A stretch of 64,000 nt of DNA from Phycisphaerae bacterium (lineage in GTDB: Bacteria; Planctomycetota; Phycisphaerae; UBA1845), in the NCBI GenBank assembly GCA_029260215.1, contig JAJDDQ010000078.1, positions 64,001-128,000 of the forward strand, in the 5' to 3' direction. The translations under genes and the position numbers were made by a program. The notes under the pieces were generated by a model. It had not been told where the DNA came from and ran no database searches. It was given only the letters and a program-made list of their open reading frames with translations. Within the stretch, counting starts at the first letter, position 1, and every line of letters starts with the position of its first letter. Of this stretch, positions 8,621 through 18,519 are shown piece after piece.

Positions 8621-10852
8621 ATGAAAAACAAAAAACGTATACAGTACGCGACCCGCCGGGGCGCGATCGTGGTAATGTTGCTTGCGCTGACGCATGCGAC
8701 GCGGTCCAACGCGCAATCGGGCAAACCGGCGGACGCTTCGCGAGAAAAGGTGGAACAAGTGACCTCGCACACCGAACACAAACACACCAACAAGCTGATC
8801 AACGCGACCAGTCCGTACCTGCTCCAGCACGCCCACAACCCGGTGGACTGGCACGAATGGTCGGAGGAAACGCTCGAGAAAGCCCGACGTGAGGACAAAC
8901 CCATCTTCCTCAGCATCGGCTACTCCGCCTGCCACTGGTGTCACGTCATGGAGCACGAGACCTTCGAAAACGAAGGAACGGCAGCCATCCTCAATGACAA
9001 CTTCGTGAGCATCAAAGTCGACCGCGAAGAACGCCCCGACATCGACGAAATATACATGCAAGCCACCCAGCGCATGACCGGGCGTGGCGGTTGGCCCATG
9101 TCCGTATTCATGACGCCCGACGGCATGCCGTTCTACTGCGGCACATACTTCCCACGAGACCGGTTCGAGAATCTGCTTGGACAGATCGAAACCGCGTGGC
9201 GGGAAAACAGAAACCAACTGCTCGATCAGGGCAGCGAAATTCGCGAATACCTGCACCAATGGGCAGCCATGCCGACCGCCGGCACCGACCTCATCGCCCG
9301 GTCCACCGTCGACGACGGCGCGAGCAAGATCGCGCAGTATTTCGACCCGCAACTTGGCGGCATGCGCAGCCGGGGCAACAAGTTCCCGCCCAGTATGACG
9401 ATGGACCTGTTCCTGCGCGTCCACAAACGCACCGGCGAAGCCAACTTGCTTTCCGCTGTCGAAGTCACGCTGACGCGCATGGCCCGCGGAGGCATCTACG
9501 ACCAACTCGGCGGCGGCATCTGTCGTTACAGCACCGATCCCGAATGGCTGGTCCCGCACTTTGAAAAAATGCTCTACGACCAGGGGCTGGTCAGCGCCAT
9601 CTACGTCGACGCATTCCAAGCCACAAAAAATCCGCTGTTCGCCGCGACAGCCAGAGGCATATGCGACTACGTCATCGACGATCTGCAATCGCCCGGCGGC
9701 GGATTCTACAGCACCCGTGACGCCGACAGCGAAGGAATGGAAGGCAAGTTCTACATTTGGACCGTCGAACAGGTCACCGCAGTCCTCGGCCCCGAAGACG
9801 GCAAACTGTTTTGCGCATACTACGACGTCACAGATTCCGGAAACTGGTTCGAATCCAGAGGCCACGCACCGGCAGGCCCGAAAAACATTCTCAACGTTCA
9901 AAAGGATGACGAAAGCTTCGCCAAGCTGCACAAACTCGAACTTGCGGACTGGACAAAACGTCTCGCAAAAATGAAAACGAAAATGCTGGCTGTACGGGCG
10001 AAGCGCGTGGAGCCGAGTCTGGACGATAAAATCCTCACCGCGTGGAACGGCTTGATGATCGGAAGCTTAGCCAAAGCGGCACAGGCTTTCGACGAGCCGC
10101 GTTACGCCGACTCGGCTGCGCGGGCGGCGGATTTCGTGCTGAAAGAGCTGCGCCGAGACGGTAAACTCCTCCGCACGCACCGCGACGGCCAATCTCGATT
10201 GACCGGCTACCTGAGCGACTACGCTTTCTTCATCGAGGGGCTGCTTAACCTCTACGAAGCCACGTTCGATCCGCGCTGGCTGAACGAAGCCGTCGCCCTC
10301 ACCGACGATCAGATAAAGCGGTTTTACGATGCTGACGGCGGTGCGTTTTTCTTCACCGCAGCCGACGGGCAAAAACTGCTCGCACGCACCAAGGACGCCA
10401 ACGACGGAGCCATCCCCTCTGGTAACTCCGTAGCCGCGTTGAACCTGCTCCGTCTGGCTGTCTTCACCGGCAACAAAGACTACCGTGCCAAGGCGGAATC
10501 CATCTTCCGCGCGTTCGAGAATCTCGTCGAACGATCGCCCGCACAATACGAGCGACTCCTTTGCGCCGTCGATTTCTACCACGATTCACCCAAAGAAGTC
10601 GCCATCGTCGGATCGGCTGGAGACCCAGCCACACGCGCCATGATCCGCGCCGTGTACGACAGCTATCGCCCGAACAAAGTCGTCGCCTTCGCCGAAAACG
10701 CAGCCGCCGCCACCAAACTCAGCCAACAAGTACCGTTGCTGAAGGGCAAGCGCGACAAGGACAACAAGCCAACCGGCTACGTGTGTCAGAACTACACCTG
10801 CAAGGAACCTGTACAGTCCCCCGCCGAACTGGTCCGCCTTCTAGACAAATAA
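8621..10852 (+). CDS. exported thioredoxin-fold DUF255 protein (YyaL/SSP411-like)
   Basis: A 743-residue protein of the DUF255 family. It has an N-terminal thioredoxin fold carrying a CHWCHVM motif ([18 protein letters not shown]) in place of the classical CxxC, followed by a large (alpha/alpha)6-barrel region ([27 protein letters not shown]) like glycosidases or epimerases. The N-terminus ([20 protein letters not shown], cleaving near SNAQ) is a signal peptide, so the protein is predicted to be exported. The start has a good ribosome site (AAGGA) and a promoter 20 bases upstream. A strong terminator overlaps the stop codon, so it is monocistronic. The biochemical role of the family is not settled. 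Confidence 0.92.
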   Translation: MKNKKRIQYATRRGAIVVMLLALTHATRSNAQSGKPADASREKVEQVTSHTEHKHTNKLINATSPYLLQHAHNPVDWHEWSEETLEKARREDKPIFLSIGYSACHWCHVMEHETFENEGTAAILNDNFVSIKVDREERPDIDEIYMQATQRMTGRGGWPMSVFMTPDGMPFYCGTYFPRDRFENLLGQIETAWRENRNQLLDQGSEIREYLHQWAAMPTAGTDLIARSTVDDGASKIAQYFDPQLGGMRSRGNKFPPSMTMDLFLRVHKRTGEANLLSAVEVTLTRMARGGIYDQLGGGICRYSTDPEWLVPHFEKMLYDQGLVSAIYVDAFQATKNPLFAATARGICDYVIDDLQSPGGGFYSTRDADSEGMEGKFYIWTVEQVTAVLGPEDGKLFCAYYDVTDSGNWFESRGHAPAGPKNILNVQKDDESFAKLHKLELADWTKRLAKMKTKMLAVRAKRVEPSLDDKILTAWNGLMIGSLAKAAQAFDEPRYADSAARAADFVLKELRRDGKLLRTHRDGQSRLTGYLSDYAFFIEGLLNLYEATFDPRWLNEAVALTDDQIKRFYDADGGAFFFTAADGQKLLARTKDANDGAIPSGNSVAALNLLRLAVFTGNKDYRAKAESIFRAFENLVERSPAQYERLLCAVDFYHDSPKEVAIVGSAGDPATRAMIRAVYDSYRPNKVVAFAENAAAATKLSQQVPLLKGKRDKDNKPTGYVCQNYTCKEPVQSPAELVRLLDK

Positions 10853-10896
10853 GGGGTCGGGAGTCGTTTTGGGGTAACGACTCCCGACCCCTTTTT
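10851..10896 (+). terminator. strong Rho-independent terminator
   Basis: A perfect 18-bp stem, 10851-10868 paired with 10876-10893, has a 7-base loop and a run of five T (10892-10896). It begins on the stop codon of the DUF255 gene. It is the clearest terminator in the window. Confidence 0.95.
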
Positions 10897-10919
10897 CATA
10901 GCAAGGAGCACGTGAAATC

Positions 10920-11555
10920 ATGCATGTACATTGCCTCAGCATCGGTCGGCCTGCCATCGTCGTACACAACGGCGAACGATACAGCACGGCCATCAATCGC
11001 AAACCAGTCGAAGGCGCGGTTGCACTTACGCAGTTTGGGTTCGAGGGGGATCGCGTCGCCAGTGCTGTTAGCCACGGCGGGCCTGACAAGGCTGTCTGCT
11101 GTTACCCGCACGAGCATTTCGCGGGGTGGGAACAGAACCTCGGGCGAGAGATGTCGTCACCGTTGGCTGGTGAAAACCTCACGACGACAGGGCTGCTCGA
11201 AAACGAAGTCGCTGTCGGCGATACGTTTCGCATTGGTACTGCGGTCGTGCAAGTGAGTCAGCCGCGCCGTCCTTGTCATAAGCTGGCCCACAAGCTTGGC
11301 GAGCCGAGTGCGTCCGCGATTATTTTCGAGCGAGGCTGGTCGGGCTTCTACCTGCGCGTGCTCGAAACGGGCGTCGTGTCAACAGGCGACGCGATCGAAT
11401 TGTTGGATCACCCTCACCCGGAAATCACGATCGAATCCATCCTCCGCGCACGCGTCAGCCCGGACACAAATGAAGCCACGGCGCGAGCGTTTGCCGACAT
11501 GCCCGAGTTGTCGGAATCATGGCGGAAATTCTTCGCGAACAGTTTGAGCCGTTAG
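10920..11555 (+). CDS. MOSC domain protein, YiiM-like
   Basis: A 211-residue protein with a MOSC (molybdenum cofactor sulfurase C-terminal) domain followed by a short helical 3-alpha tail (residues about 165-205). FGFEGDRVASAVSHGGPDKAV matches the MOSC entry signature and SQPRRPCHKLA contains the conserved cysteine. YiiM-type proteins use molybdenum cofactor in reducing N-hydroxylated bases and similar compounds. That fits with moeA being present in the genome, although the two are 9 kb apart. AAGGAG lies 12 bases before the ATG, just after the preceding terminator, so a separate promoter must exist in or beyond that terminator. Confidence 0.88.
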   Translation: MHVHCLSIGRPAIVVHNGERYSTAINRKPVEGAVALTQFGFEGDRVASAVSHGGPDKAVCCYPHEHFAGWEQNLGREMSSPLAGENLTTTGLLENEVAVGDTFRIGTAVVQVSQPRRPCHKLAHKLGEPSASAIIFERGWSGFYLRVLETGVVSTGDAIELLDHPHPEITIESILRARVSPDTNEATARAFADMPELSESWRKFFANSLSR

Positions 11556-11719
11556 GGAGGAACAAAAGGGTTCCCGCAGGCGGCTGTCATGCGCCTCCGG
11601 GAGGGGCTGGGAATCGCGGTTCTTGTGATGGCGGACGATGGTTGCATAACGGGCTACCTGTTCTCCGAATTCGCCGATAGTGTATTCAGGGTCGCTCTTG
11701 CGACTCGGTCCGAAAGAGG

Positions 11720-12664
11720 ATGGATGCACGAATGGCGATCAGTTTCACGTATCGACGGGACGCATTTACGTTGATCGAACTGCTGGTGACGATTGCGATC
11801 ATCGCGGTGCTTATGGGCATACTGTTGCCGTCGCTTCGTACTGCCCGCAGACAGGCGCGCGGTGTGAAGTGCCTGTCAAATCTCCGTGTACTGGGCCACG
11901 GGCTGGTCATGTACACGACTGAGAACGGGGACATCTTCGTGCCATCGCGGCTGCCGAAGGTGGATGATTGTAACTGGTTCGGCGACGTGTCGGGCGGTCG
12001 TAAATTCAGGCCTACGTTCCTGGCGGTGATGGGCACGAACGTGGGCGTGCCCGCGTTCGAAGACCCGAAGGCGTGCAAGACGGAGGTGGATCACGAAGGC
12101 GAGGACGGCGATCGACAGAATTATTCAAGCCCGGTCTATGTATGCCCGTCCGTGTCCGACCGGACGGACGAGCGTAACGGTGCGTATGGGTACAACTATC
12201 AATTCCTTGGAAACTCGCGTCTTTTTGACCGTTCCGACATTCATTCGTTCAAAAACTGGCCTGTGGTCAGTACGTGGATTCGCTCACCGGCGATGACGGT
12301 CGCAGTGGCGGACTGCATGGGGACAGCCGCTTCGTTTCCGTTGCGCGAACGGGGGGATTATGAGAACAATTCGCGCGACGGGCATCGTTACGGCAACGAG
12401 GGATTCAACCTCGACCCACCGCGTGTGGACCCCGTGAACGGCGAGATGGCCAGCCTGGAGGAGCGACATCGCACGGCTGTTGATCCGCGACACCGCGAGC
12501 GCGGGAACGTGCTTTGGGTCGATGCCCACGCCGATTCGCAGACGCTCGGGTCGCTGGGCTACGATCTGAACGAAAACGGCAGCATCGGATTCGAGGGGCG
12601 GAATTTTCTCTGGTCCGGGTCGCGTGAAGACATTGCGTGGACCAGAGACAATAGTGGCCCATAG
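11720..12664 (+). CDS. pseudopilin with prepilin N-terminus and H-X9-DG-like tail
   Basis: A 314-residue type II secretion/pilin-like protein. The N-terminus DAFTLIELLVTIAIIAVLMGI is a classic class III prepilin signal, cleaved before Phe and forming the hydrophobic spine. The tail has RHRERGNVLWVDAHAD, matching the H-X9-DG variable region of the large planctomycete pseudopilin families. It would be processed by a prepilin peptidase and inserted in the inner membrane or a pseudopilus. The ATG at 11720 abuts AGAGG; the in-frame ATG at 11732 may be the real start. Planctomycetes usually carry many such genes, and the role of each is unknown. It stands alone, convergent with the next gene. Confidence 0.9.
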   Translation: MDARMAISFTYRRDAFTLIELLVTIAIIAVLMGILLPSLRTARRQARGVKCLSNLRVLGHGLVMYTTENGDIFVPSRLPKVDDCNWFGDVSGGRKFRPTFLAVMGTNVGVPAFEDPKACKTEVDHEGEDGDRQNYSSPVYVCPSVSDRTDERNGAYGYNYQFLGNSRLFDRSDIHSFKNWPVVSTWIRSPAMTVAVADCMGTAASFPLRERGDYENNSRDGHRYGNEGFNLDPPRVDPVNGEMASLEERHRTAVDPRHRERGNVLWVDAHADSQTLGSLGYDLNENGSIGFEGRNFLWSGSREDIAWTRDNSGP

Positions 12665-12675
12665 CACTTTTCGAG

Positions 12676-14808
12676 TTACTGTGCGATGTCGAACATACCA
12701 AGCTCGTTCATCAGAAACGTGAAGCGTTCCGCCTGGTCTTTGATTTTCCTGGACAATGGTTTGCCGGCGCCGTGCCCGGCGTTGAATTCTGTACGCAGCA
12801 GAATCGGTCCGTCGCCTTTGGTGTTGGCTTGAAGCGCGGCGGTCATTTTCCATGCGTGGAACGGATTCACGCGGGAGTCCGACGCAGCCGTCATCAGCAA
12901 CGTCGCGGGGTATTTCGTGTTTACCATGACCTGATGGTAAGGCGAATAGCCGATGAGCCATTTGAATTGAACGGGGTTTTCGGCGCTGCCGTACTCGGGA
13001 ATCCAGAGGCGGGCGATGGAGAACCTGTGGTAGCGCACCATGTCCAGCAGCGGCACCTGGCACACGACTGCGCGGAACAGGCTGGGGTATTGCGTCATGC
13101 ACGCACCGACCAGAAGACCGCCGTTGCTGCGCCCTTCAATGGCGAGTTTCTCGGAAGACGTGTAGCCGAGTTTGATGAGCGCTTTGGCCGCCCAGATGAA
13201 ATCGTCGAAGACGTTCTGCTTCTTATCGCGTCGCCCGGCTGCGTGCCACTCGCTTCCGAATTCACCCCCGCCGCGCAGATTGGCGGATGCGTACACGCCG
13301 CCCCGTTCCAGCCACGCGAAGATCGCGGGGTTGTAGGCCGGTGTTATGCTGATGTTGAATCCGCCGTAGCCCTTCAACAGCGTCGGACGGCGACCGTCGA
13401 GTTTCAGCCCTTTGCGATGCACGATGAACATTGGTATGCGCGTGCCGTCGAGTGATTTGTACCACACCTGCCTTGTTTCGTAATCATCGCGGTTGATGCC
13501 GGTATCGCTTGAGGCCACACTCTTGAGCGCACGCGTTTTCAAATCGTAACGGAAGACTGTCGTTGGGTAGACGAACGAATGAAACGTTAGGAACAGCTCG
13601 TCTCCGTCCCATAGGCCTGAGTAACTCCGGACCGTTCCGACCGTCGGAAGTGTGATTTCCCCTTCGGGTTTGCCGTCGAGATCGTACAGGAGCATACGCG
13701 AATGCGCGTCTTCCAGGAGGTGAACCACTATCTTGCGGCCTACAATCGCGAACGACTTCATGACACCCTTCTGTTGAGGGATGATCTCGCGCCAGTGTTC
13801 GGGTGTCGGCGACGAAGGGTCGGCGACGACGATGCGGTAGCGCGGTGCGTCGAGGTTTGTCATGATGATCAGGCGTCCGTCGACAAGGTCCGCCGAGGCG
13901 TGCGCGTCTTCGCCGACGATCATGGGCTTGAACGGCCCGTCGTCGTCGAATCTGCGCAGGTACAGATCGTTCTTGCTCCAATCGACGGAGCGAGAAACGA
14001 AGACCCACTCGTTCGTGACGTTGGTGACGGGATTGACGAACTCGGCTTTTTCAGCGACGTCCAGGATCAATTCGTCATTTTTCCAGTCGCGGCCCAGCTT
14101 GTGACGGTACACGCGACGGTAGTAGTTCTCGTCGCCCTTGGCTACTTCGCTCGGCTGCGGATAACGCGTGTAGAGGAACGACCGCGAATCCGGTGCCCAC
14201 GCGATCTGGCAGTAGCGCGTGCGCGGGATGGTGTCCGTGAGATGTTGGCCTGTATCGACATTCTTGATGTAGAGCGTGCTCCACTCGTCTCCGTTGCTGC
14301 TCTTGCCGTAGGCGATCAATCGGCCATCGGGCGAGACGCTCATCCAGTCCATAGCCACCGTGCCGTCGGAGCTGAAGGTGTTGGGATCGATGATGGCGCG
14401 TTCCTCGTCCCGGTTGCGGCCGCCGCGCAGGTAGAGCACATTGTGGTCCTGCAGGGCGGTCCGCCGGCGGATGAAGTGGCGATCGCCGACGACGGAGTAA
14501 TCACGAATTCTCGCCGCGTTGAAGAGAGAGTGAAGTCGAGATTCGATTTGCGATTGCTGCGTGATTTGATCGAAATAGCCGTCGGTGAAGGCGTTCTGCT
14601 TCGCGACCCAATCCAGAACCTCGGGGTCGTCCTCGTTCTCCAGCCAGCGGTAGGGGTCCGGCACGGTGATGGTAAAGATGTTGTCGACCACGTCGACTTT
14701 GCGGGTCGCCGGTGGGGCGGGGCGACGGTCCGTCCCATCGTTGGCCAAGGCCGCTCCAACAAGTCCGCTCGCAGCCAAGGCCACGATTGTCAAGATTCCA
14801 CGTCTCAT
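12676..14808 (-). CDS. exported prolyl oligopeptidase (S9A)
   Basis: A 710-residue serine peptidase that cleaves short peptides after proline. A signal peptide (ILTIVALAASGLVGAALA) sends it out of the cytoplasm, unlike most cytosolic S9A enzymes. The N-terminal part has the family start DPYRWLE, then a beta-propeller. The catalytic alpha/beta-hydrolase domain contains EGRSNGGLLVG (nucleophile Ser near residue 561), SDSRVNP (Asp) and NAGHGAGKP (His), so the triad is complete. Its stop codon is 11 bases from that of the convergent pseudopilin gene, with no clear terminator between them. Likely role: nutrient peptide digestion in the periplasm. Confidence 0.95.
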   Translation of the reverse strand: MRRGILTIVALAASGLVGAALANDGTDRRPAPPATRKVDVVDNIFTITVPDPYRWLENEDDPEVLDWVAKQNAFTDGYFDQITQQSQIESRLHSLFNAARIRDYSVVGDRHFIRRRTALQDHNVLYLRGGRNRDEERAIIDPNTFSSDGTVAMDWMSVSPDGRLIAYGKSSNGDEWSTLYIKNVDTGQHLTDTIPRTRYCQIAWAPDSRSFLYTRYPQPSEVAKGDENYYRRVYRHKLGRDWKNDELILDVAEKAEFVNPVTNVTNEWVFVSRSVDWSKNDLYLRRFDDDGPFKPMIVGEDAHASADLVDGRLIIMTNLDAPRYRIVVADPSSPTPEHWREIIPQQKGVMKSFAIVGRKIVVHLLEDAHSRMLLYDLDGKPEGEITLPTVGTVRSYSGLWDGDELFLTFHSFVYPTTVFRYDLKTRALKSVASSDTGINRDDYETRQVWYKSLDGTRIPMFIVHRKGLKLDGRRPTLLKGYGGFNISITPAYNPAIFAWLERGGVYASANLRGGGEFGSEWHAAGRRDKKQNVFDDFIWAAKALIKLGYTSSEKLAIEGRSNGGLLVGACMTQYPSLFRAVVCQVPLLDMVRYHRFSIARLWIPEYGSAENPVQFKWLIGYSPYHQVMVNTKYPATLLMTAASDSRVNPFHAWKMTAALQANTKGDGPILLRTEFNAGHGAGKPLSRKIKDQAERFTFLMNELGMFDIAQ

Positions 14809-15044
14809 AAGTCATCCTCCACTTGCCGCGATCACCGAACGAAACGTCAATGTATCCCCCTGCCGCGACGGCTGCAAACCGGGATTGGGCGTCCGGAAGT
14901 GCTTCTCGCCAAGGAGTGTAACGAGGGGACGGCTCAATAAAGTTGGAACGGACGTTTTCATTTAGTTCCCGGCCTTGCTATCATCGCGTACACGGAGGGT
15001 GCCACTCTAGGATGTGATTCGCCAATTTAGATGAGGTGGAGAAA

Positions 15045-17783
15045 ATGCGCGCTCGATTCGGCAGTTGGATTGGTCTTGGTTGCGTCGCGATGCTGGGCTG
15101 TACGTTTGCCCTGGGCCAAAACAACAACAACCCTGGGAATTCCGTGTGTCTCGATCTGCGCGGTGCGAGCGATCTGATCGCCACGGGAAATTGCACAGCA
15201 GCGGACAGCGAGTGCGCCGCTGGGGAGCAATGTACGGACAACGATGGCGATCCGCTCAACGGCGCCATGTGCATGGCTCAGGCGTGTGCGGGGCTGGGTG
15301 AGGAGATTGTTGTCGATCTTGAGCTGGGCTCGACGGCGACGGCGGCTTGCGGCGCTCAGGCGTTCTTGCGTTGGGACACCGCCGCGCTCCAATTCGTCAG
15401 CATCCAGCTCGATCCCGACGCGGAGCTTAACTGGAACCTTGTTTTCGCCAACACGGTCATCCCCTCACTGGGGACGATTGATCTCGCGGTGGCGTTGGGG
15501 ATCGGCCTGTTGTGCAACGACGTAAACGGTACGTTTGACGGAGGCACCATTGCGCGGGTTCGTTTCATTGCTATTGGCGAGTGCGAAACGTTCGGCCTGG
15601 AGTTTCGCGACGGCGTCATCCCGACGAGCGTCAGCGGTGCGATGGGTTCGATCCCGATCAATGGATGCAACGGCGACGCGATGCCGACACCGATCGATTT
15701 GTTGAATATCAACGAGGCTGCCCCGATTTGGAATTGTCCCGAAAACAGCGTTGATATCGCGGATTGTGGTTTCGAAACGCGCGAGGTTCTGTTTGATCCG
15801 ATCATTGTGGACGATTGCGACGGTGTGGACGTAACGCTGGATGGATTGTGCTCGGTCGAGTTTTTCGCGGCGTGCGAGATCGAGATGGATTGTGAGACCG
15901 GGCTGTGTGTCGACGGCTATTGTGATGCACCGTCCGTTCCCGCAGGCGTGGTTCTGGACGACTACCTCGATGGCGGCGGATTGTTCTATCCGGGCAGGAC
16001 GGAGTTTCGTTGCTCGTTTACAAACAGTTGCGGGCAGGCGTCCTCGTGTGCGTCGGACATTGTAAACCTTGGCGTGGACGAAACCTGCGATGACAACAAT
16101 TTCAATCTCCCGGACTCGCTTTGTCTGGACCTTCGCGGTGTCGACCCGTCCAACACCGCCGGCGACTGCCCTACGGGGCAGGGCGACTGTGCGGACGGGG
16201 CGTTTTGCGTTGATGAAGACCTCATGCCGACCAACGGAGGTATCTGCGTTTCGAATGCATGTTTCGCGACGGATGACTTCGTGATCGTTGATGTGGAGTT
16301 GGGACCGACCTCGGAGCCTGCGTGCGGGGCCAGACTGGCATTGGAATGGGACACAAACGCTCTTCAGTTCACCGAGATTGCGCCTTGGCCTGACGACGAA
16401 CACGATTGGACGATGGTCGTCGAGAATTCCGTGGATGAGATTGCCGGAACGATCGATTTGACACTGACGCTGCCTGACGGCGTGCCCTGCGACGCAGCCA
16501 ACGGTACGGTGAACGGCGGCACGATCGTGCGCCTCGCGTTCACCCCGACGGCCTCTTCCTGTGACACGTTCGGCGTCGCATTTCGTGCCGTCGGCCCGCC
16601 ATCGGCTGTGTTCGGCGTTGCGGGTGACCTCGCCATTACGGGCTGTGAAGGAGGCGGATTGCCCGTGGAGACATCGGCTCCGCTGAGATTGTACCCGACC
16701 GAATCGCTGTGGACCTGTCCGTCGAGCAGCACAGGCCCTGCAGATCACAGCATTCAAACACGCGAGGTGTTTTTCGATCCTGTTACGCTGGCTGATGACT
16801 GTGGTACTTTGGGCAGCGTTGCGGACCTCTGTACGGTGGAATATTTCCCGGCCTGCGCGTTGGATTCGGACTGCGACTTGGGAACTTGCGTTGGACAGCT
16901 TTGCACTATTCCGACCCAGCCGGTTGGTGTTGATTTGCTTGCGTACCTTGACGGTGGCGGGGATTTCCTGCCGGGACGAACTCGGTTCGACTGCGCCGTC
17001 ACCACCGAGTGTGGCCTCCTCGACACCTGTTCGTTCGAGATTGAGAACGATGGGTCGAATCGCATGGAGCTGGATATCGCACTTTCGCCGGCGATGCTGG
17101 GCATTCCCGATGGCGGAACGATCACGCGCTGCATTGAATTTGAATTGGGGCCTTGCGGTGGTGGTGAGACTGTTACGCTTTCCACGGACGTGGTCTTTTC
17201 GATGGACCCCGACTTGTCTGCACACGGTCTGGCGATTCTGGACGTGCCCGCGGGCAATTGGCTGTGTGTGTCCGCCGTCGATCCGGCGCACTCTCTTTCT
17301 TCGACCTGCCCAACGATCAGCGTCGGAGGACTGTTCCGTGCGAGTTTCACGGGCGCCCCGGACGCCGGCGATCCGTGCCATTGGCTCGTTCAAGGCGATC
17401 TGAACCGCAGCGGATTCGTGGACATCGTCGACTACACGATTCTCTCGGGCGACTACCTGAGCGCGCCGGGGCCAAACACGGCATGTGGTTTTGGGGGCGA
17501 TTTTCACGCCGACTTCAATGGTGACGGTTTGGTCACGTTGGCTGACATACTGTTCGTGATGTTCAACTTTGGTGAGTTCTCAGCCGCGGGCTGTGATGAT
17601 GTGTGCTCACCAATCGCTGCGAACTCACCCGGGGGGGCAGTCAGAACCAGCATATCGGTGCGCGAACTCATCGAGATGGGGCTGGCGAGGCAGGCGAAGA
17701 TTGCGGATGTAAATCGCGACGGCGTCGTCGATTCCCGCGACATCGGCATGTTCAGCCTGCGTGCAACAGTGGGCAGCCGGTAA
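15045..17783 (+). CDS. Cys-rich exoprotein: two cohesin-like halves and dockerin
   Basis: A 912-residue exported protein. After a signal peptide (GLGCVAMLGCTFALGQ) the sequence is duplicated. Each half starts with a SVCLDLRG or SLCLDLRG segment, then a cohesin-like stretch (VVDLELGSTATAACGA and VVDVELGPTSEPACGA), then a Cys-rich section with DCETGLCVDGYC or DCDLGTCVGQLC. A third beta domain follows (residues about 675-770). A dockerin-type pair of EF-hand-like motifs comes next (GDLNRSGFVDIVDYT, ADFNGDGLVTLADIL). A last DVNRDGVVDSRDI lies at the C-terminus. The ATG at 15045 follows GAGGTGGAGAAA. Cohesin and dockerin types in one chain suggest self-assembly or surface display. No enzymatic domain is seen. 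Confidence 0.85.
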   Translation: MRARFGSWIGLGCVAMLGCTFALGQNNNNPGNSVCLDLRGASDLIATGNCTAADSECAAGEQCTDNDGDPLNGAMCMAQACAGLGEEIVVDLELGSTATAACGAQAFLRWDTAALQFVSIQLDPDAELNWNLVFANTVIPSLGTIDLAVALGIGLLCNDVNGTFDGGTIARVRFIAIGECETFGLEFRDGVIPTSVSGAMGSIPINGCNGDAMPTPIDLLNINEAAPIWNCPENSVDIADCGFETREVLFDPIIVDDCDGVDVTLDGLCSVEFFAACEIEMDCETGLCVDGYCDAPSVPAGVVLDDYLDGGGLFYPGRTEFRCSFTNSCGQASSCASDIVNLGVDETCDDNNFNLPDSLCLDLRGVDPSNTAGDCPTGQGDCADGAFCVDEDLMPTNGGICVSNACFATDDFVIVDVELGPTSEPACGARLALEWDTNALQFTEIAPWPDDEHDWTMVVENSVDEIAGTIDLTLTLPDGVPCDAANGTVNGGTIVRLAFTPTASSCDTFGVAFRAVGPPSAVFGVAGDLAITGCEGGGLPVETSAPLRLYPTESLWTCPSSSTGPADHSIQTREVFFDPVTLADDCGTLGSVADLCTVEYFPACALDSDCDLGTCVGQLCTIPTQPVGVDLLAYLDGGGDFLPGRTRFDCAVTTECGLLDTCSFEIENDGSNRMELDIALSPAMLGIPDGGTITRCIEFELGPCGGGETVTLSTDVVFSMDPDLSAHGLAILDVPAGNWLCVSAVDPAHSLSSTCPTISVGGLFRASFTGAPDAGDPCHWLVQGDLNRSGFVDIVDYTILSGDYLSAPGPNTACGFGGDFHADFNGDGLVTLADILFVMFNFGEFSAAGCDDVCSPIAANSPGGAVRTSISVRELIEMGLARQAKIADVNRDGVVDSRDIGMFSLRATVGSR

Positions 17784-17871
17784 GACCCGTTTCACACCGT
17801 CCGCAGCGAGCCGCGAACTTCAGATCGCGCGGATATCTCGGAAGTCACGCCCCAGACCCGCTGCATGCGAT

Positions 17872-18519
17872 TCAGGCTCGCTTCGGTTCCCTTTTCTTGT
17901 CGGGTTCTGCGAGCCTCACGGTGATGACGGTACGCACGAGTTCCGCGACGGACGACACCTCCATCTTTCCCATCATCTTGCCGCGGTGCCATTCGACCGT
18001 CTTGATCGCGATGTGGAGCTTGGCTGCGATTTCCTTGTTGCAATAGGCGTCGACGACCAGGTCCATCACTTCGTGTTCGCGACGACTCAGCGTCGAGATG
18101 AGTCGGTGGGTCGAGTCGTGCGCTCGCCTCGCGTGATCCAACGCCCGATGTTTCGTGATGGCCCGCTGAATACAATCAAGCAGCTCCTGATCGTTGACCG
18201 GTTTCTCGACGAAATCCGACGCCCCCGCCTTGAGCGCCTTGACGGCCATAGGTACGTCGGCGTGGGCGGTGATGAAGACGATCGGAAGATCCTCGCTGCG
18301 GCGGTTAAGCTCGGTTTGAAGGTCCAAACCGCTCAAGCCGGGCATCCGAACATCAAGCACGAGGCATTCCGGCGGTCGTCTCTCGTAGCGATCCAGAAAC
18401 GCGCTGGCACCGTCGAATGTTCTGACATCCAGACCAACGGATTCGAGCAACCATCGCAGTGATTTGTTGACTGCGGGGTCGTCGTCAACCACATGTACGA
18501 TCGCGTCTTCACATTGCAC
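17872..18519 (-). CDS. FixJ-family response regulator
   Basis: A 215-residue two-component regulator. The receiver domain has acidic residues VVDDD (11-14), phospho-acceptor Asp56 in LVLDVRMPG, Thr in ITAHAD and Lys in VEKPV. The LuxR-type helix-turn-helix (LSRREHEVMDLVVDAYCNKE, then KTVEWHRGKMMGKM) is at the C-terminus, as in FixJ/TtrR/NodW. It overlaps the 3' end of the upstream histidine kinase gene by 11 bases, so the two are translationally coupled and almost certainly cognate. It would bind DNA when phosphorylated; the targets are unknown. Confidence 0.95.
   Translation of the reverse strand: MQCEDAIVHVVDDDPAVNKSLRWLLESVGLDVRTFDGASAFLDRYERRPPECLVLDVRMPGLSGLDLQTELNRRSEDLPIVFITAHADVPMAVKALKAGASDFVEKPVNDQELLDCIQRAITKHRALDHARRAHDSTHRLISTLSRREHEVMDLVVDAYCNKEIAAKLHIAIKTVEWHRGKMMGKMEVSSVAELVRTVITVRLAEPDKKREPKRA

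Noticed and set aside
9846-9856. GGTTCGAATCC, a tRNA T-arm-like string
   Set aside because: It lies inside the DUF255 gene, has no cloverleaf around it, and encodes conserved residues.
13702-14940. A 412-codon plus-strand frame over the prolyl oligopeptidase
   Set aside because: Antisense shadow; the minus strand carries a complete catalytic triad.
15465-17507. A 680-codon open frame on the minus strand
   Set aside because: It is the reverse shadow of the dockerin exoprotein; its predicted protein has no recognisable domain and no signal peptide, while the plus strand has clear motifs.
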